From: UBA11986 sp963734955
GTDB lineage: Bacteria > Bacteroidota > Ignavibacteria > UBA10030 > UBA6906
DNA length: 64,000 nt
Assembly: GCA_963734955.1 (NCBI GenBank)
Contig: CAVTJO010000006.1
Span: forward strand, 186,001-250,000
Reading direction: 5' to 3'
The notes below the pieces were generated by a model, which was given only the letters and a program-made list of their open reading frames with translations, made no database searches and was not told the origin of the DNA. The position numbers and the translations under genes are program-made. Numbering within the stretch: position 1 is the stretch's first letter; every line of letters begins with the position of its first letter. This document shows, one piece after another, positions 53,962 through 62,427 of the stretch.

Positions 53962-53988
53962 AATGTCCCCTTTTCGGGGACATTTTTG
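53962..53988 (+). terminator. intrinsic terminator between tsf and pyrH
   Basis: 53962-53970 (AATGTCCCC) pairs with 53976-53984 (GGGGACATT), loop TTTTC, then a T run to 53987. It should limit read-through from the ribosomal genes into pyrH-frr. Confidence 0.85.
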
Positions 53989-54010
53989 TATCAACCATAA
54001 CCGGTCCAAC

Positions 54011-54742
54011 ATGGAAAAACCCAAGTACAAGCGCATTCTTTTGAAGCTGAGTGGCGAAGCTCTCATGGGCAACCAGGAATATGGGATCGACCCCCACGTG
54101 CTCGATCAGTACTCGGCGGAAATCAAGCAGGTCAAGGATCTTGGCGTGGAAATCGGTATCGTAATCGGTGGCGGGAACATTTACCGTGGCGTCTCAAACT
54201 CCTCGAACAACATCGACAAGGTCACTGGTGACCACATGGGCATGCTGGCCACACTGATCAATGCCCTTGCGCTGCAAAGTGCTCTCGAGCACGAAGGACT
54301 CATGACCCGCTTGATCTCTGCAATCAGGATGGAGGTGATCGCAGAACCGTTCATCCGCCGCCGCGCCGTACGGCACCTGGAAAAGGGGCGCATCGTACTC
54401 TTCGGCGCCGGTACCGGCAATCCCTACTTCACAACGGATACTGCAGCAGCATTGAGAGCTGTGGAGATCGACGCCGACGTGATCATCAAAGGTACCCGCG
54501 TTGATGGTGTGTACGATTCTGACCCCGAACGCAACCCGGCTGCTTTCAAGTTCTCCGAGATCTCCTATCTCGATGTGCTCCAAAAGGATCTGAAGGTCAT
54601 GGATATGACCGCGATTACATTGTGCAAAGAGAACAGGCTCCCGATTCTTGTGTTCAACATGAACACTCCGGGAAATCTCAAACGTCTCATTCTGGGCGAC
54701 CCTGTTGGTACCCGTGTGTTTGAAGCCGTCGCCAATTCCTGA
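54011..54742 (+). CDS. pyrH: uridylate kinase
   Basis: 243 residues from ATG 54011; the frame continues to 53963 across the terminator. Amino-acid-kinase fold: KRILLKLSGEALMG, GIVIGGGNIYRG, DHMGMLATLINALALQSALE, FGAGTGNPYFTTDTAAALRA and NMNTPGNLKRLILGD. It phosphorylates UMP and is a hexamer regulated by GTP and UTP in most bacteria. frr follows after 20 bases. Confidence 0.97.
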   Translation: MEKPKYKRILLKLSGEALMGNQEYGIDPHVLDQYSAEIKQVKDLGVEIGIVIGGGNIYRGVSNSSNNIDKVTGDHMGMLATLINALALQSALEHEGLMTRLISAIRMEVIAEPFIRRRAVRHLEKGRIVLFGAGTGNPYFTTDTAAALRAVEIDADVIIKGTRVDGVYDSDPERNPAAFKFSEISYLDVLQKDLKVMDMTAITLCKENRLPILVFNMNTPGNLKRLILGDPVGTRVFEAVANS

Positions 54743-54762
54743 ACATCACAAGGAACACCTGC

Positions 54763-55320
54763 ATGGTCAAGCAAATCCTCAAAGAGGCTGAAGACAAGAT
54801 GCATAAGGCGGTGGAGGTTGTGCGGCAGGAGCTGGTAAAAATCCGGACAGGCAAGGCGACCACCGGCCTGCTCGAGGGTATCAAAGTTGACTACTATGGT
54901 TCGGTGACGCCGTTGCAGAAGATTGCCAGTATTTCCATTCTCGACCTGCATACGCTAACAATTACTCCATGGGATAAGAGCGCACTCGACGCAATCCAAA
55001 AGGGCATACAGACTGCGAATATCGGATTGAATCCGGTGAAAGAAGCGGACCACATCCGCGTCCCGATCCCACCCCTCAACGAAGAGAGAAGAAGGGAGTT
55101 GGTAAAACTCACGAAAAAATTCGGGGAGGATGGGAAGATTGCAATTAGAAATGTACGACGCGACACGATCGAGCATCTGAAAAAGTCGGAAAAAGCCGAG
55201 CACTTTTCGGAAGACGAACGCAAGCGCGCCGAGACCGACGCTCAGAAAATGACCGACAAAATGATCAAGGATGTTGACAACCTTCTCGCCATGAAGGAGA
55301 AAGAGATTATGGAAGTGTAG
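54763..55320 (+). CDS. frr: ribosome recycling factor
   Basis: 185 residues. KMHKAVEVVRQELVKIRTGK, LLEGIKVDYYGSVTPLQKIA, RVPIPPLNEERRRELVKLTK and KKFGEDGKIAIRNVRRDTIE. Splits the post-termination ribosome with EF-G. Last gene of this block; terminator at 55342. Confidence 0.98.
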   Translation: MVKQILKEAEDKMHKAVEVVRQELVKIRTGKATTGLLEGIKVDYYGSVTPLQKIASISILDLHTLTITPWDKSALDAIQKGIQTANIGLNPVKEADHIRVPIPPLNEERRRELVKLTKKFGEDGKIAIRNVRRDTIEHLKKSEKAEHFSEDERKRAETDAQKMTDKMIKDVDNLLAMKEKEIMEV

Positions 55321-55341
55321 TGCAGCATGTTTTGCGATCAG

Positions 55342-55373
55342 AAGGGGCTGCCTGGCAATGGCGCCCCTTTTTT
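55342..55373 (+). terminator. intrinsic terminator after frr
   Basis: 55342-55348 (AAGGGGC) pairs with 55363-55369 (GCCCCTT), followed by TTTTTTG. The loop can form a small inner stem (GCC/GGC). Confidence 0.85.
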
Positions 55374-55446
55374 GTTGATGTCTGCGCAACAAGTGTATCG
55401 CCTCGTCGTAAGAATATGTAAAGGGGCACAGAAAGGAGCACATTTT

Positions 55447-56148
55447 ATGAACGCTTCAAACGGCATGAAACGGCTCTACAAATCGCGGACGGACAGAATG
55501 ATCGACGGAGTATGCGGTGGAGTGGCTGAGTACTTCAGTCTCGACCCGACTCTTGTACGGATTGCGTGGGTTCTCCTAACCTTGCTCGGAGGATCGGGCA
55601 TTTTGCTCTACATCGTTGCGATGATTATCATGCCTGCAAATCCCATCATCGCGGTTCAGCCCGGAGGGGCATCGGCACAAGTATCGTCACCGGGCAATCA
55701 CCGGTTTTGGGGAATACTCCTGGTTATTGTGGGGATATTCTGGCTCATGAGTAACCTTGGACTCTGGCACCGATGGTGGGGATTCTCCTGGGACATGATG
55801 CTGCCGACAGTCCTGATTCTTACGGGGATTGCATTCCTGTTTGGTGGGCGGAATTATGTCTCGGGCGCTCAAACCGTCCCACCCGCACAACCTGAACCAT
55901 CGGACTCCGGTTCCTCTCAGGCGGGGTCACAAGTCCAGCCGGCAAGATTGTATCGTTCCCGCGTCGAACGCAAGATGTTTGGAGTGTGTGGGGGACTCGG
56001 GAGGTACTTCGGAATTGATCCGACAATTGTTCGTGTCCTCTTTGTCATAGCCGCATTCGCGTCATTCGGGCTGGCAATACTTGCGTATATTCTCATGGCG
56101 ATTGTTGTTCCTGATGAGCCGTGGGTTATCGCTGCTCCGGGGTCCTGA
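55447..56148 (+). CDS. double PspC-domain membrane protein
   Basis: 233 residues from ATG 55447 with AAAGGAG upstream. Two PspC domains: residues 6-62 (KRLYKSRTDRMIDGVCGGVA, YFSLDPTLVRIAWVLLTLLG) and about 172-228 (RLYRSRVERKMFGVCGGLGR, YFGIDPTIVRVLFVIAAFAS). Between them is a LiaF-like pair of membrane helices (WGILLVIVGIFWLMSNLGLW). PspC proteins take part in envelope stress responses; the double form is common in Bacteroidota. It is followed by a LiaF-like gene two bases downstream. No PspA or sigma-54 activator is nearby. Confidence 0.9.
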   Translation: MNASNGMKRLYKSRTDRMIDGVCGGVAEYFSLDPTLVRIAWVLLTLLGGSGILLYIVAMIIMPANPIIAVQPGGASAQVSSPGNHRFWGILLVIVGIFWLMSNLGLWHRWWGFSWDMMLPTVLILTGIAFLFGGRNYVSGAQTVPPAQPEPSDSGSSQAGSQVQPARLYRSRVERKMFGVCGGLGRYFGIDPTIVRVLFVIAAFASFGLAILAYILMAIVVPDEPWVIAAPGS

Positions 56149-56150
56149 CC

Positions 56151-56660
56151 ATGGCCAGGTTCTCGTGGATTGGCATCGTGCTAATTCTCGTTGGATCAGC
56201 GTTATTGCTGGACCGGGTCGGTGTAATCCGATTTGGGTTGCCGCCGCTTCTGTGGTCCTTGCTCGCGATTTTTGGTGCTCTCAAGGCAATCGAAGGATTT
56301 AGCAGGAAGAAATCAGGCCGGGTCTTCTGGGGGACATTCCTTTTTCTGCTGGGGGTGTACGGCGTATTGCGTTATCTCGATGTCATCGAACTTCGTTCAT
56401 ATTGGATGATGCCTGCAATACTGGTTATCGCAGGGTTGAGCATCTTGATGATGTTTGTCAGTTCTCCTAAGGACTGGCATTTGTTGATTCCCGCGTTGTT
56501 GCTGACAGGTACAGGTTCTGCAATCATTCTCACTGAGTTAGGATACCTTTATCGGTATGACGTCCTGGAATCACTCCGGATTTACTGGCCGGTGGGAATT
56601 ATCCTGTTCGGCCTCGCCCTTATTGTGAGAAACGTTTCATTTCACTCGCGGTCGAAGTGA
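56151..56660 (+). CDS. LiaF-like transmembrane-domain protein
   Basis: 169 residues from ATG 56151, right behind the PspC gene. Six hydrophobic helices in pairs: IGIVLILVGSALLLDRVGVI, LWSLLAIFGALKAIEGF, FWGTFLFLLGVYGVLRYLDV, MMPAILVIAGLSILMMF, LLIPALLLTGTGSAIILTEL and PVGIILFGLALIVRNV. The repeated G-V/L-LD..G pattern is that of the LiaF N-terminal membrane domain (DUF5668-like); the soluble C-terminal sensor domain is missing. Likely works with the PspC protein in envelope stress. Confidence 0.83.
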   Translation: MARFSWIGIVLILVGSALLLDRVGVIRFGLPPLLWSLLAIFGALKAIEGFSRKKSGRVFWGTFLFLLGVYGVLRYLDVIELRSYWMMPAILVIAGLSILMMFVSSPKDWHLLIPALLLTGTGSAIILTELGYLYRYDVLESLRIYWPVGIILFGLALIVRNVSFHSRSK

Positions 56661-56778
56661 ATGAGCAGTTCTCCCGGAGTTATCTTGCTTCGGAGCTTGT
56701 CAGGTGCCCCCAAGTTCAATGCTGCTGTGAATCCAGTGTTCCCCCGTCTCATGGATTGGGGTTGACCTAAAAACGACA

Positions 56779-56803
56779 GACGGCTTGCTCTATGCAAGCC
56801 GTC
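56779..56803. terminator. bidirectional intrinsic terminator
   Basis: 56779-56788 pairs perfectly with 56794-56803 over 10 base pairs, loop TCTAT. TCTTTGTTCTCTTT follows on the plus strand and GTCGTTTTT on the minus strand, so it separates the LiaF-like gene from the lipoprotein gene facing it. Confidence 0.75.
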
Positions 56804-56831
56804 AGGTCTTTGTTCTCTTTCCTTTGAACGC

Positions 56832-57347
56832 TTAATTCGTCCTCGAGCCACCTTGACTCTGAGGAATCTGGTCCATCGTCATCGAGTCGACAGTAACGCT
56901 GTTATTCTCGTCGATCGCGAACACAACGTGGAATTTTGCTCCGACACTTTGTACGTAGTAGTCCCGCTGCACGTACGTCACTCCCTGCTTGCTTGCAAGC
57001 GAAATTTGATAGTCGGACTGATTGTCAATCGTTCCAAGAGGCAGAATTGGATTGCTGGGAACAAGCTGCGCTTGAGTGTTGAACGCGAAGTCAAGAATGG
57101 GGTCTGCCGGGGTGCCGATCACACTATAGGAATACGACACCTGACCAGTGACGTGAAACACCAAACCCTCACCTCCGATGCTTGTCGGCGAGACATCGCC
57201 CTTCAGTTGCACAACGCCGGCAGTGGGCGTGGGCTTCAGCAGTTGATTCTGAACGGAATTTGTAACCGGTTCTGTTGCGCTATTATCCTGGCAACCGACA
57301 GCAAATACTGCAACGGCGACGATGAGAATGGCTACTACGTGTTTCAT
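56832..57347 (-). CDS. small lipoprotein of unknown function
   Basis: 171 residues; AAGGGGGAG sits 3 to 11 bases before the ATG at 57347. Lipoprotein signal with lipobox FAVGC, followed by a Ser/Thr/Pro-rich linker and a beta-rich domain (VVQLKGDVSPTSIGGEGLVF, VTGQVSYSYSVIGTPAD). No family recognised. Probably an outer-membrane or surface lipoprotein. It lies 235 bases downstream of polA on the same strand; that gap holds a nested hairpin (57375-57425). Confidence 0.75.
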   Translation of the reverse strand: MKHVVAILIVAVAVFAVGCQDNSATEPVTNSVQNQLLKPTPTAGVVQLKGDVSPTSIGGEGLVFHVTGQVSYSYSVIGTPADPILDFAFNTQAQLVPSNPILPLGTIDNQSDYQISLASKQGVTYVQRDYYVQSVGAKFHVVFAIDENNSVTVDSMTMDQIPQSQGGSRTN

Positions 57348-57582
57348 GACTCCCCCTTGTTATTTAATTGACGATTTGGGTTTTTCCCCTGTGTATTGCG
57401 TTGGCCTTAGCAATACCAAACCCATGCCATCTCATGATAAGTCAAAAACGAAACGGATTTGGTGATTGCATGTTCACCGCGAGTTTCAATTTTACTTCTG
57501 CGGTAACCTCTGCCGTGGTTTGCACACAGGTGAGTCAAGGTATGGTACTTGGGAGAGGGAAGAATGATACGGGAACGCACGG

Positions 57583-60402
57583 TCAGTGCGCTTCAAGCCA
57601 ATTGGGTCCCGTTCCTATGTCAACTTCGATGGGAACAGTGAGCTGCATCGCATTCTTCATTTGAGAGCGTATCAACCTGGAAAGGTGATCCGTCTCATGG
57701 CGCGGGAGTTCGAAGACGAGTTCGTCGTGTACCTGGAGTAACATTTTGGATTCCATGCGGTCATCGAGCAACGCTCTGTCAATGCCGATCATTGCGAGCT
57801 TGATCATGTCTGCGGCCGTCCCCTGGATTGGCATGTTGATCGCCTGACGCTCGGCATTCCCCCGCGTATTCTGATTTCTGCTATTGATGTCGGGAAGGTA
57901 GCGCCGTCTGCCAAGCAGCGAGCTTACGTATCCCTTCGACCGTGCAGCCACAATGGTATCGTTAATGTACTGTTTGACGCGTGGGAAGCGTTCAAAGTAT
58001 CTCGCAATGATTTCCTTTGCCTCGGTCTGCGTGATTTCAAGGCGATTCGCCAGTCCGAACGGACCGATTCCATACATGATTCCGAAGTTTACTTCTTTTG
58101 CTCTTCGCCGCATCAACGGGGTGACGTCCGAAATGTGGACGCCAAACACCTTTGCCGCGGTTGAGGCATGGATGTCCTCATTGCTGCGAAAAGCCTGCAG
58201 GAGTCCTTCATCCCCGGAGACATGAGCCATCACGCGGAGCTCGATCTGCGAGTAATCGGCTGACATCATCAGCCAGTCGGGGTTGCCCGGAATGAAGGCT
58301 TTACGGATCGCCCGCCCCAGCTCAGTTCTGATCGGGATGTTTTGGAGATTCGGGTCACTCCCTGACAATCTCCCTGTAGCGGCCACCGTTTGATTGAACG
58401 ATGTGTGTACTCGTTTCGTTTTTGGATGAACAAGCTGCGGGAGCGCGTCAATGTAGGTCGATTTGAGCTTGGTGATCTGGCGGTACTCCAGAAGCCTGTC
58501 AATGATCGGGTGCTCTCCCCGGAGCTCTTCCAGCACATTGACATCAGTCGAGAAACCTGTTTTTGTCTTGCGTACCGTGCGGAGGTTGAGTTTGGTGAAG
58601 AGAATCTCGCCGAGTTGTTGGGTTGAGTTGATATTGAATGGCCCGCCAGCGAGAGCATGGATGTCGTTGATGAGATACTCAAGCTGCCGTTCAAGGTCCT
58701 TTGACATTTCATTGAGGTACTCAATGTCGAGAGCGATCCCTGTGGACTCCATTCGCTCCAGGACGCTGATCAACGGGAACTCCACTTCCCGGCACAAGGT
58801 GAGCAGTTCCTTCTCTTTCAACGCTTCAAGTTGTCTGCCGTACACACGCATGGTCACGTCCGCGTCTTGGGCTGAGTACTGAGCGATGGCATCCAACGGT
58901 ACCTCGGTGACATGTTTCTGATTCTTGCCCTTCCCAATCAGCTCGTCAAAGTTGATGATCTTGTAGTTGAGGTGCTCCATTGCAAGTGCGTCAAGGCTGT
59001 GTTGGCCGTCGGCGCGGAGGACGTAACCCGCGACCATAGTGTCGAACTCCACCCCCTGCACGTGGATGCCGCGGGTACCGAGAACCAGGATGTCATATTT
59101 GATGTTCTGGCCTATCTTGCGATTGGAAGGACTCTCCAGGATCGGTTTCAGCTCTGCGAGCACCAGTCCCGACTCCAAAGCCGCTATCGTATGATTGGCT
59201 TCAACTGAAGTTATTGGACCGGCAAACAATTCTCCTTCACGTTGCCTGGCGAACTTCACGGGTATATAGTACGCCTCCCGCTCCCTTGTGCAGAGAGAGA
59301 TTCCCACGAGGTCAGCCTGGAGTGCATTCTGCGATGTGGTTTCGGTATCCAAAACCATCAGTACAGCTTTTGAAAGTTCGCTGCAAAGTGCTTTGAGCGC
59401 GGGCAACGTGGTAATGCAATGGTAGTTATGCTCGTCCGAAGAAATGTCCACGGGTGTGCCTTGAAGGTGTTCCGCAGACATCGACGTGCCGGGGGAAGGC
59501 GCAGGTGCTCCAAATGTAAATCGCTCCAGATTTCTGAGGCGACTTGCCAGGGTCTTGAATTCGAGTTCATCGAAGAGTCTGATGATGGCCCTCGCATCAG
59601 CTTTGGAAGCCTTGAGCTGGTGGAAATCTATCGGGATTGGCACTTCGGTGTGTATCGTCACGAGTTCACGCGAGAGGAAGGCCAGATCTTTGTGTGTGGA
59701 GAGTTTCTCCTTCACTCCCTTTTGCGGCAGTTCCTCCAGGTGTTCGTAGAGAGCGGGAATGGTTCCGTATTTCTGTATTAACGGTGTTGCAGTCTTGGGA
59801 CCGATGCCGGGAACCCCGGGGACATTGTCGGAGGAATCGCCGATGAGTCCGAGCACGTCAATGACCTGTCCCGGGCTCACGCCAAATTTCTCCCTCACTG
59901 CTGCTTCATCCACGATCTCAACCTCTCCACCTGCTTTTCCCGGCTTGTACATCTTGATCGTTGGCGAGATGAGTTGCATGTAGTCTTTGTCACCGGTGAC
60001 CATGTACGTGAGCACGCCTTCCTTTTCCGCCCGACGGGCAAGTGTACCGATGATATCGTCTGCCTCAAATCCGGGAAGCTCGATACTTGGCACATTGAAC
60101 GCACGCACAACCTCTTTGAGTCTTTCCATTTGTGAGGACATATCCTCGGGCATTTTCTGGCGCGTCGCTTTGTATTCGGGGAACTTCTTATGGCGGAAGG
60201 TCGGTTCCTTCGTATCAAACACCACTGCGACATGCTCGGGTCTCTCATCGTCAAGGATCTTCATGAGGGCCGTGACGAAACCGTAGATGGCACTTGTGTT
60301 GATTCCTTTACTATTGAGAAGTGGGCGTGAGATAAAGGAATAATACGCCCGGTAGGCAAGTGCCATCCCATCAAGAAGGAAGAGACGCTCGTTCTGTGGC
60401 AT
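57583..60402 (-). CDS. polA: DNA polymerase I
   Basis: 939 residues with all three activities. 5'-3' nuclease, residues 1-290 (LFLLDGMALAYRAYYSFI, GFEADDIIGTLARRAEKEG, DKDYMQLISPTIKMYKPG, GLIGDSSDNVPGVPGIGPKT). 3'-5' exonuclease, about 325-520, with the metal motif VLDTETTSQ intact, so proofreading is likely active. Polymerase domain from about 560: motif A MSADYSQIELRVMAHVSG, motif B RRRAKEVNFGIMYGIGPFGL, motif C LLQVHDELVFELP. Works in Okazaki fragment processing and repair. Promoter at 60448-60476. Confidence 0.98.
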   Translation of the reverse strand: MPQNERLFLLDGMALAYRAYYSFISRPLLNSKGINTSAIYGFVTALMKILDDERPEHVAVVFDTKEPTFRHKKFPEYKATRQKMPEDMSSQMERLKEVVRAFNVPSIELPGFEADDIIGTLARRAEKEGVLTYMVTGDKDYMQLISPTIKMYKPGKAGGEVEIVDEAAVREKFGVSPGQVIDVLGLIGDSSDNVPGVPGIGPKTATPLIQKYGTIPALYEHLEELPQKGVKEKLSTHKDLAFLSRELVTIHTEVPIPIDFHQLKASKADARAIIRLFDELEFKTLASRLRNLERFTFGAPAPSPGTSMSAEHLQGTPVDISSDEHNYHCITTLPALKALCSELSKAVLMVLDTETTSQNALQADLVGISLCTREREAYYIPVKFARQREGELFAGPITSVEANHTIAALESGLVLAELKPILESPSNRKIGQNIKYDILVLGTRGIHVQGVEFDTMVAGYVLRADGQHSLDALAMEHLNYKIINFDELIGKGKNQKHVTEVPLDAIAQYSAQDADVTMRVYGRQLEALKEKELLTLCREVEFPLISVLERMESTGIALDIEYLNEMSKDLERQLEYLINDIHALAGGPFNINSTQQLGEILFTKLNLRTVRKTKTGFSTDVNVLEELRGEHPIIDRLLEYRQITKLKSTYIDALPQLVHPKTKRVHTSFNQTVAATGRLSGSDPNLQNIPIRTELGRAIRKAFIPGNPDWLMMSADYSQIELRVMAHVSGDEGLLQAFRSNEDIHASTAAKVFGVHISDVTPLMRRRAKEVNFGIMYGIGPFGLANRLEITQTEAKEIIARYFERFPRVKQYINDTIVAARSKGYVSSLLGRRRYLPDINSRNQNTRGNAERQAINMPIQGTAADMIKLAMIGIDRALLDDRMESKMLLQVHDELVFELPRHETDHLSRLIRSQMKNAMQLTVPIEVDIGTGPNWLEAH

Positions 60403-60447
60403 TAAGGAGAGTAGCTTGAAGTGCGTTCAGACAATCATGTACAAGAG

Positions 60448-60476
60448 AACTTACAGAATTACAGGTGGAAATCCAA
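60448..60476 (-). promoter_or_regulatory. promoter for polA
   Basis: Minus strand TTGGAT (60476-60471), a 17-base spacer, TAAGTT (60453-60448), the same -10 as at atpD. Expected start about 40 bases before polA. Confidence 0.5.
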
Positions 60477-60721
60477 TCATGCCTGAATCTCACCGATGAG
60501 CTTATCAGACGGAAGGACCTTCGGGATCTGAATCCTCATCAGGGTTTTTCCCAAGCTGTGAGTGATTGCAGAGGAAAGGGCCGGAAAGTTCAAAACCCTT
60601 CACGGCGTCAGCTCGCCCTTGTCTGCGATCCCTACTTGTCTGACGAAAAAAGGGAGGAGGAGAACCGGCATTGCGATGAACCGCACATCGTACGGAAGTC
60701 TTTACATCGCAGATCCAAGTC
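60477..60721. other. intergenic stretch, no gene supported
   Basis: A plus-strand open frame here gives a protein of odd composition that continues antisense into the next gene, so it is not accepted. On the minus strand a frame starting near 60675 (MPVLLLPFFVRQVGIADKG) is broken by a stop after about 24 residues and continues to LPSDKLIGEIQA. I do not recognise it. Confidence 0.3.
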
Positions 60722-61306
60722 CTACTGCTTCTTCTGCCCTGGACCGGATTGCTTTTGCGCCTGCCATTCCTTGAAATTCTTCAGGAGGCCCCGCTGAAAC
60801 GAAACCTCTGAAACAATCTTCGTCTTGATGTACAATTCCCTGGAGTCCTTCTGCCAGAATACAATAGGCATCCAATCCCTCCCGAGCATCCCATTGGACT
60901 CAACGTATTGCTCGGACGAAAGGGGGCTTCCCACCGCATACATGAATGGACTGTTGGCATCGTACTTGAAGATGCGGACACTGCCGAGGCTGTCAAAAGT
61001 AAAGGTAATCTCTCCACACAGAACACTGTCCTCTTCATACAGACGTTTCTTTACGTTGTGAAAGCCCGGATTTTCTTTCTCAAGCTGGTTCCCCTGAAGA
61101 TAGAAATCGATCAGTTGGTGGAAGTCGTCGCTGGAGATGTCCACCGTGTCGTCCGCCTCCGACATGATGTTGACGAACTTGATAACCGCCTCTCCCGAAT
61201 GATCGGCGTTCAACTTGATGCGATATTCCTTGCTCTCAACGGTGAGACACGCGGAGAACTCCAGGGCAAGGAATGGGATAAGAAGAAGGACGAGAAGACG
61301 ATGCAT
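60722..61306 (-). CDS. lipoprotein of unknown function
   Basis: 194 residues. N-terminal signal with lipobox LEFSAC. Mature part starts with beta strands YRIKLNADHSGEAVIKFVNI (a pattern seen in lipoproteins that sense or bind at the envelope), then helix DDFHQLIDFYLQGNQLEKEN, strands around GEITFTFDSLGSVRIFKYD and a basic, Gln/Gly-rich end. No known family. It is divergent to the glycosyltransferase gene at 61450 and its promoter may lie in the shared 143-base gap. Confidence 0.75.
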   Translation of the reverse strand: MHRLLVLLLIPFLALEFSACLTVESKEYRIKLNADHSGEAVIKFVNIMSEADDTVDISSDDFHQLIDFYLQGNQLEKENPGFHNVKKRLYEEDSVLCGEITFTFDSLGSVRIFKYDANSPFMYAVGSPLSSEQYVESNGMLGRDWMPIVFWQKDSRELYIKTKIVSEVSFQRGLLKNFKEWQAQKQSGPGQKKQ

Positions 61307-61375
61307 GGCGATGATCTGGATGCGTTGCTCGATGAGAATATACCGATTCGAGTCAGTAAATGCAAAAGGCCTGTG

Positions 61376-61404
61376 TTGACTGTTAAGCCATTTTCACCTA
61401 TCTT
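61376..61404 (+). promoter_or_regulatory. promoter for the GT4-flippase genes
   Basis: TTGACT (61376-61381), a 17-base spacer, TATCTT (61399-61404) followed by TTTG. The start near 61411 gives a leader of about 39 bases. Confidence 0.65.
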
Positions 61405-61449
61405 TTTGCGGACGAGTTGCTCGCTCATCATGTACAACGCATCTTCCGT

Positions 61450-62427
61450 GTGAAGATCCTATTCACTTCAACCCAGCACACGTCATTCATCTCGCAGGAT
61501 CTGGACTTACTTCGAAAGCACCACGCCGTTGATCATCTCATCACGCGGGGCATATTCGCGCCTTTTGCCATCCTCCGGCGCATTCTCGATACCGATGTGA
61601 CCTTCACATGGTTTGCATCCACGTACTCATTTGTCGTTGTTCTTCTGGCGAGGCTGATGAACAAGCCGTCAGTACTTGTTATTGGCGGGGTGGACGTTGC
61701 GAAAATCCCGGAGATGCGTTATGGCATCTGGCTTTCTCCATGGAAGGGACTTCTGGTCAAGTATGCGTTGCGGCACGCCTCGAAGGTCGTTGCAGTTGAT
61801 GAATCGCTGAAAGAGAAAGCCATCGCTCTCGCCGGTTACGCAGGATCCAATATCCTGTGCGTGCCGACCGGGTACGACGCGGCGAAATGGCATCCACAAG
61901 GAACAAAGGAGCCAATGGTTCTGACGGTCGCAAAGTGTGAGAATGAGTGGAAGATGAAGGTGAAGGGAGTCGACGCCCTTCTTGACTGCGCCCGTGCGCT
62001 GCCAGATATTCGGTTTGTAATTGTGGGACTGGCACCCCAACTTATGAACAGATCAAGGGAGCGCATACCGGCAAATGTCGACATGATGGGAGAGATGGAT
62101 CAACCCGAACTGCTGCAATGGTATCAGAGGGCAAAGGTGTATTGCCAGCCGTCGTACAGCGAAGGATTTCCAAACAGTGTGTGCGAAGCGATGCTCTGCG
62201 AGTGTGTTCCTGTTGGTACAAACACTGGTGGCATTCCCCGGGCAATCAACGGATGCGGTTTTCTGGTACCTAATGGCAGTGTGCCTCAACTTGCAGATGC
62301 GATTCAAAAGGCGTTTACCGCTCCGGGATCGGTTGGAAAATCTGCGAGGGCATACGTTGCGGAACATTTCACTCTGGAAAGGAGGGAAGCTTCGCTTCTC
62401 AAAATACTCGAGGAGAGTCGTAATTGA
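61450..62427 (+). CDS. family 4 (group 1) glycosyltransferase
   Basis: 325 residues from GTG 61450; the ATG at 61417 lies too close to the predicted transcription start and adds an unlike N-terminus. GT-B fold: KILFTSTQHTSFISQDLDLL, VLVIGGVDVAKIPEMRYG, KVVAVDESLKEKAIALAG, LTVAKCENEWKMKVKGVDAL, VYCQPSYSEGFPNSVCEAML (E-x7-E) and PVGTNTGGIPRAI. Adds a sugar to a lipid-linked oligosaccharide on the inner face of the membrane. Its stop overlaps the flippase start. Confidence 0.87.
   Translation: MKILFTSTQHTSFISQDLDLLRKHHAVDHLITRGIFAPFAILRRILDTDVTFTWFASTYSFVVVLLARLMNKPSVLVIGGVDVAKIPEMRYGIWLSPWKGLLVKYALRHASKVVAVDESLKEKAIALAGYAGSNILCVPTGYDAAKWHPQGTKEPMVLTVAKCENEWKMKVKGVDALLDCARALPDIRFVIVGLAPQLMNRSRERIPANVDMMGEMDQPELLQWYQRAKVYCQPSYSEGFPNSVCEAMLCECVPVGTNTGGIPRAINGCGFLVPNGSVPQLADAIQKAFTAPGSVGKSARAYVAEHFTLERREASLLKILEESRN

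Noticed and set aside
60465..60797. 110-residue plus-strand open frame, Cys/Arg-rich
   Set aside because: Runs antisense into the lipoprotein gene, no ribosome site and no family likeness.
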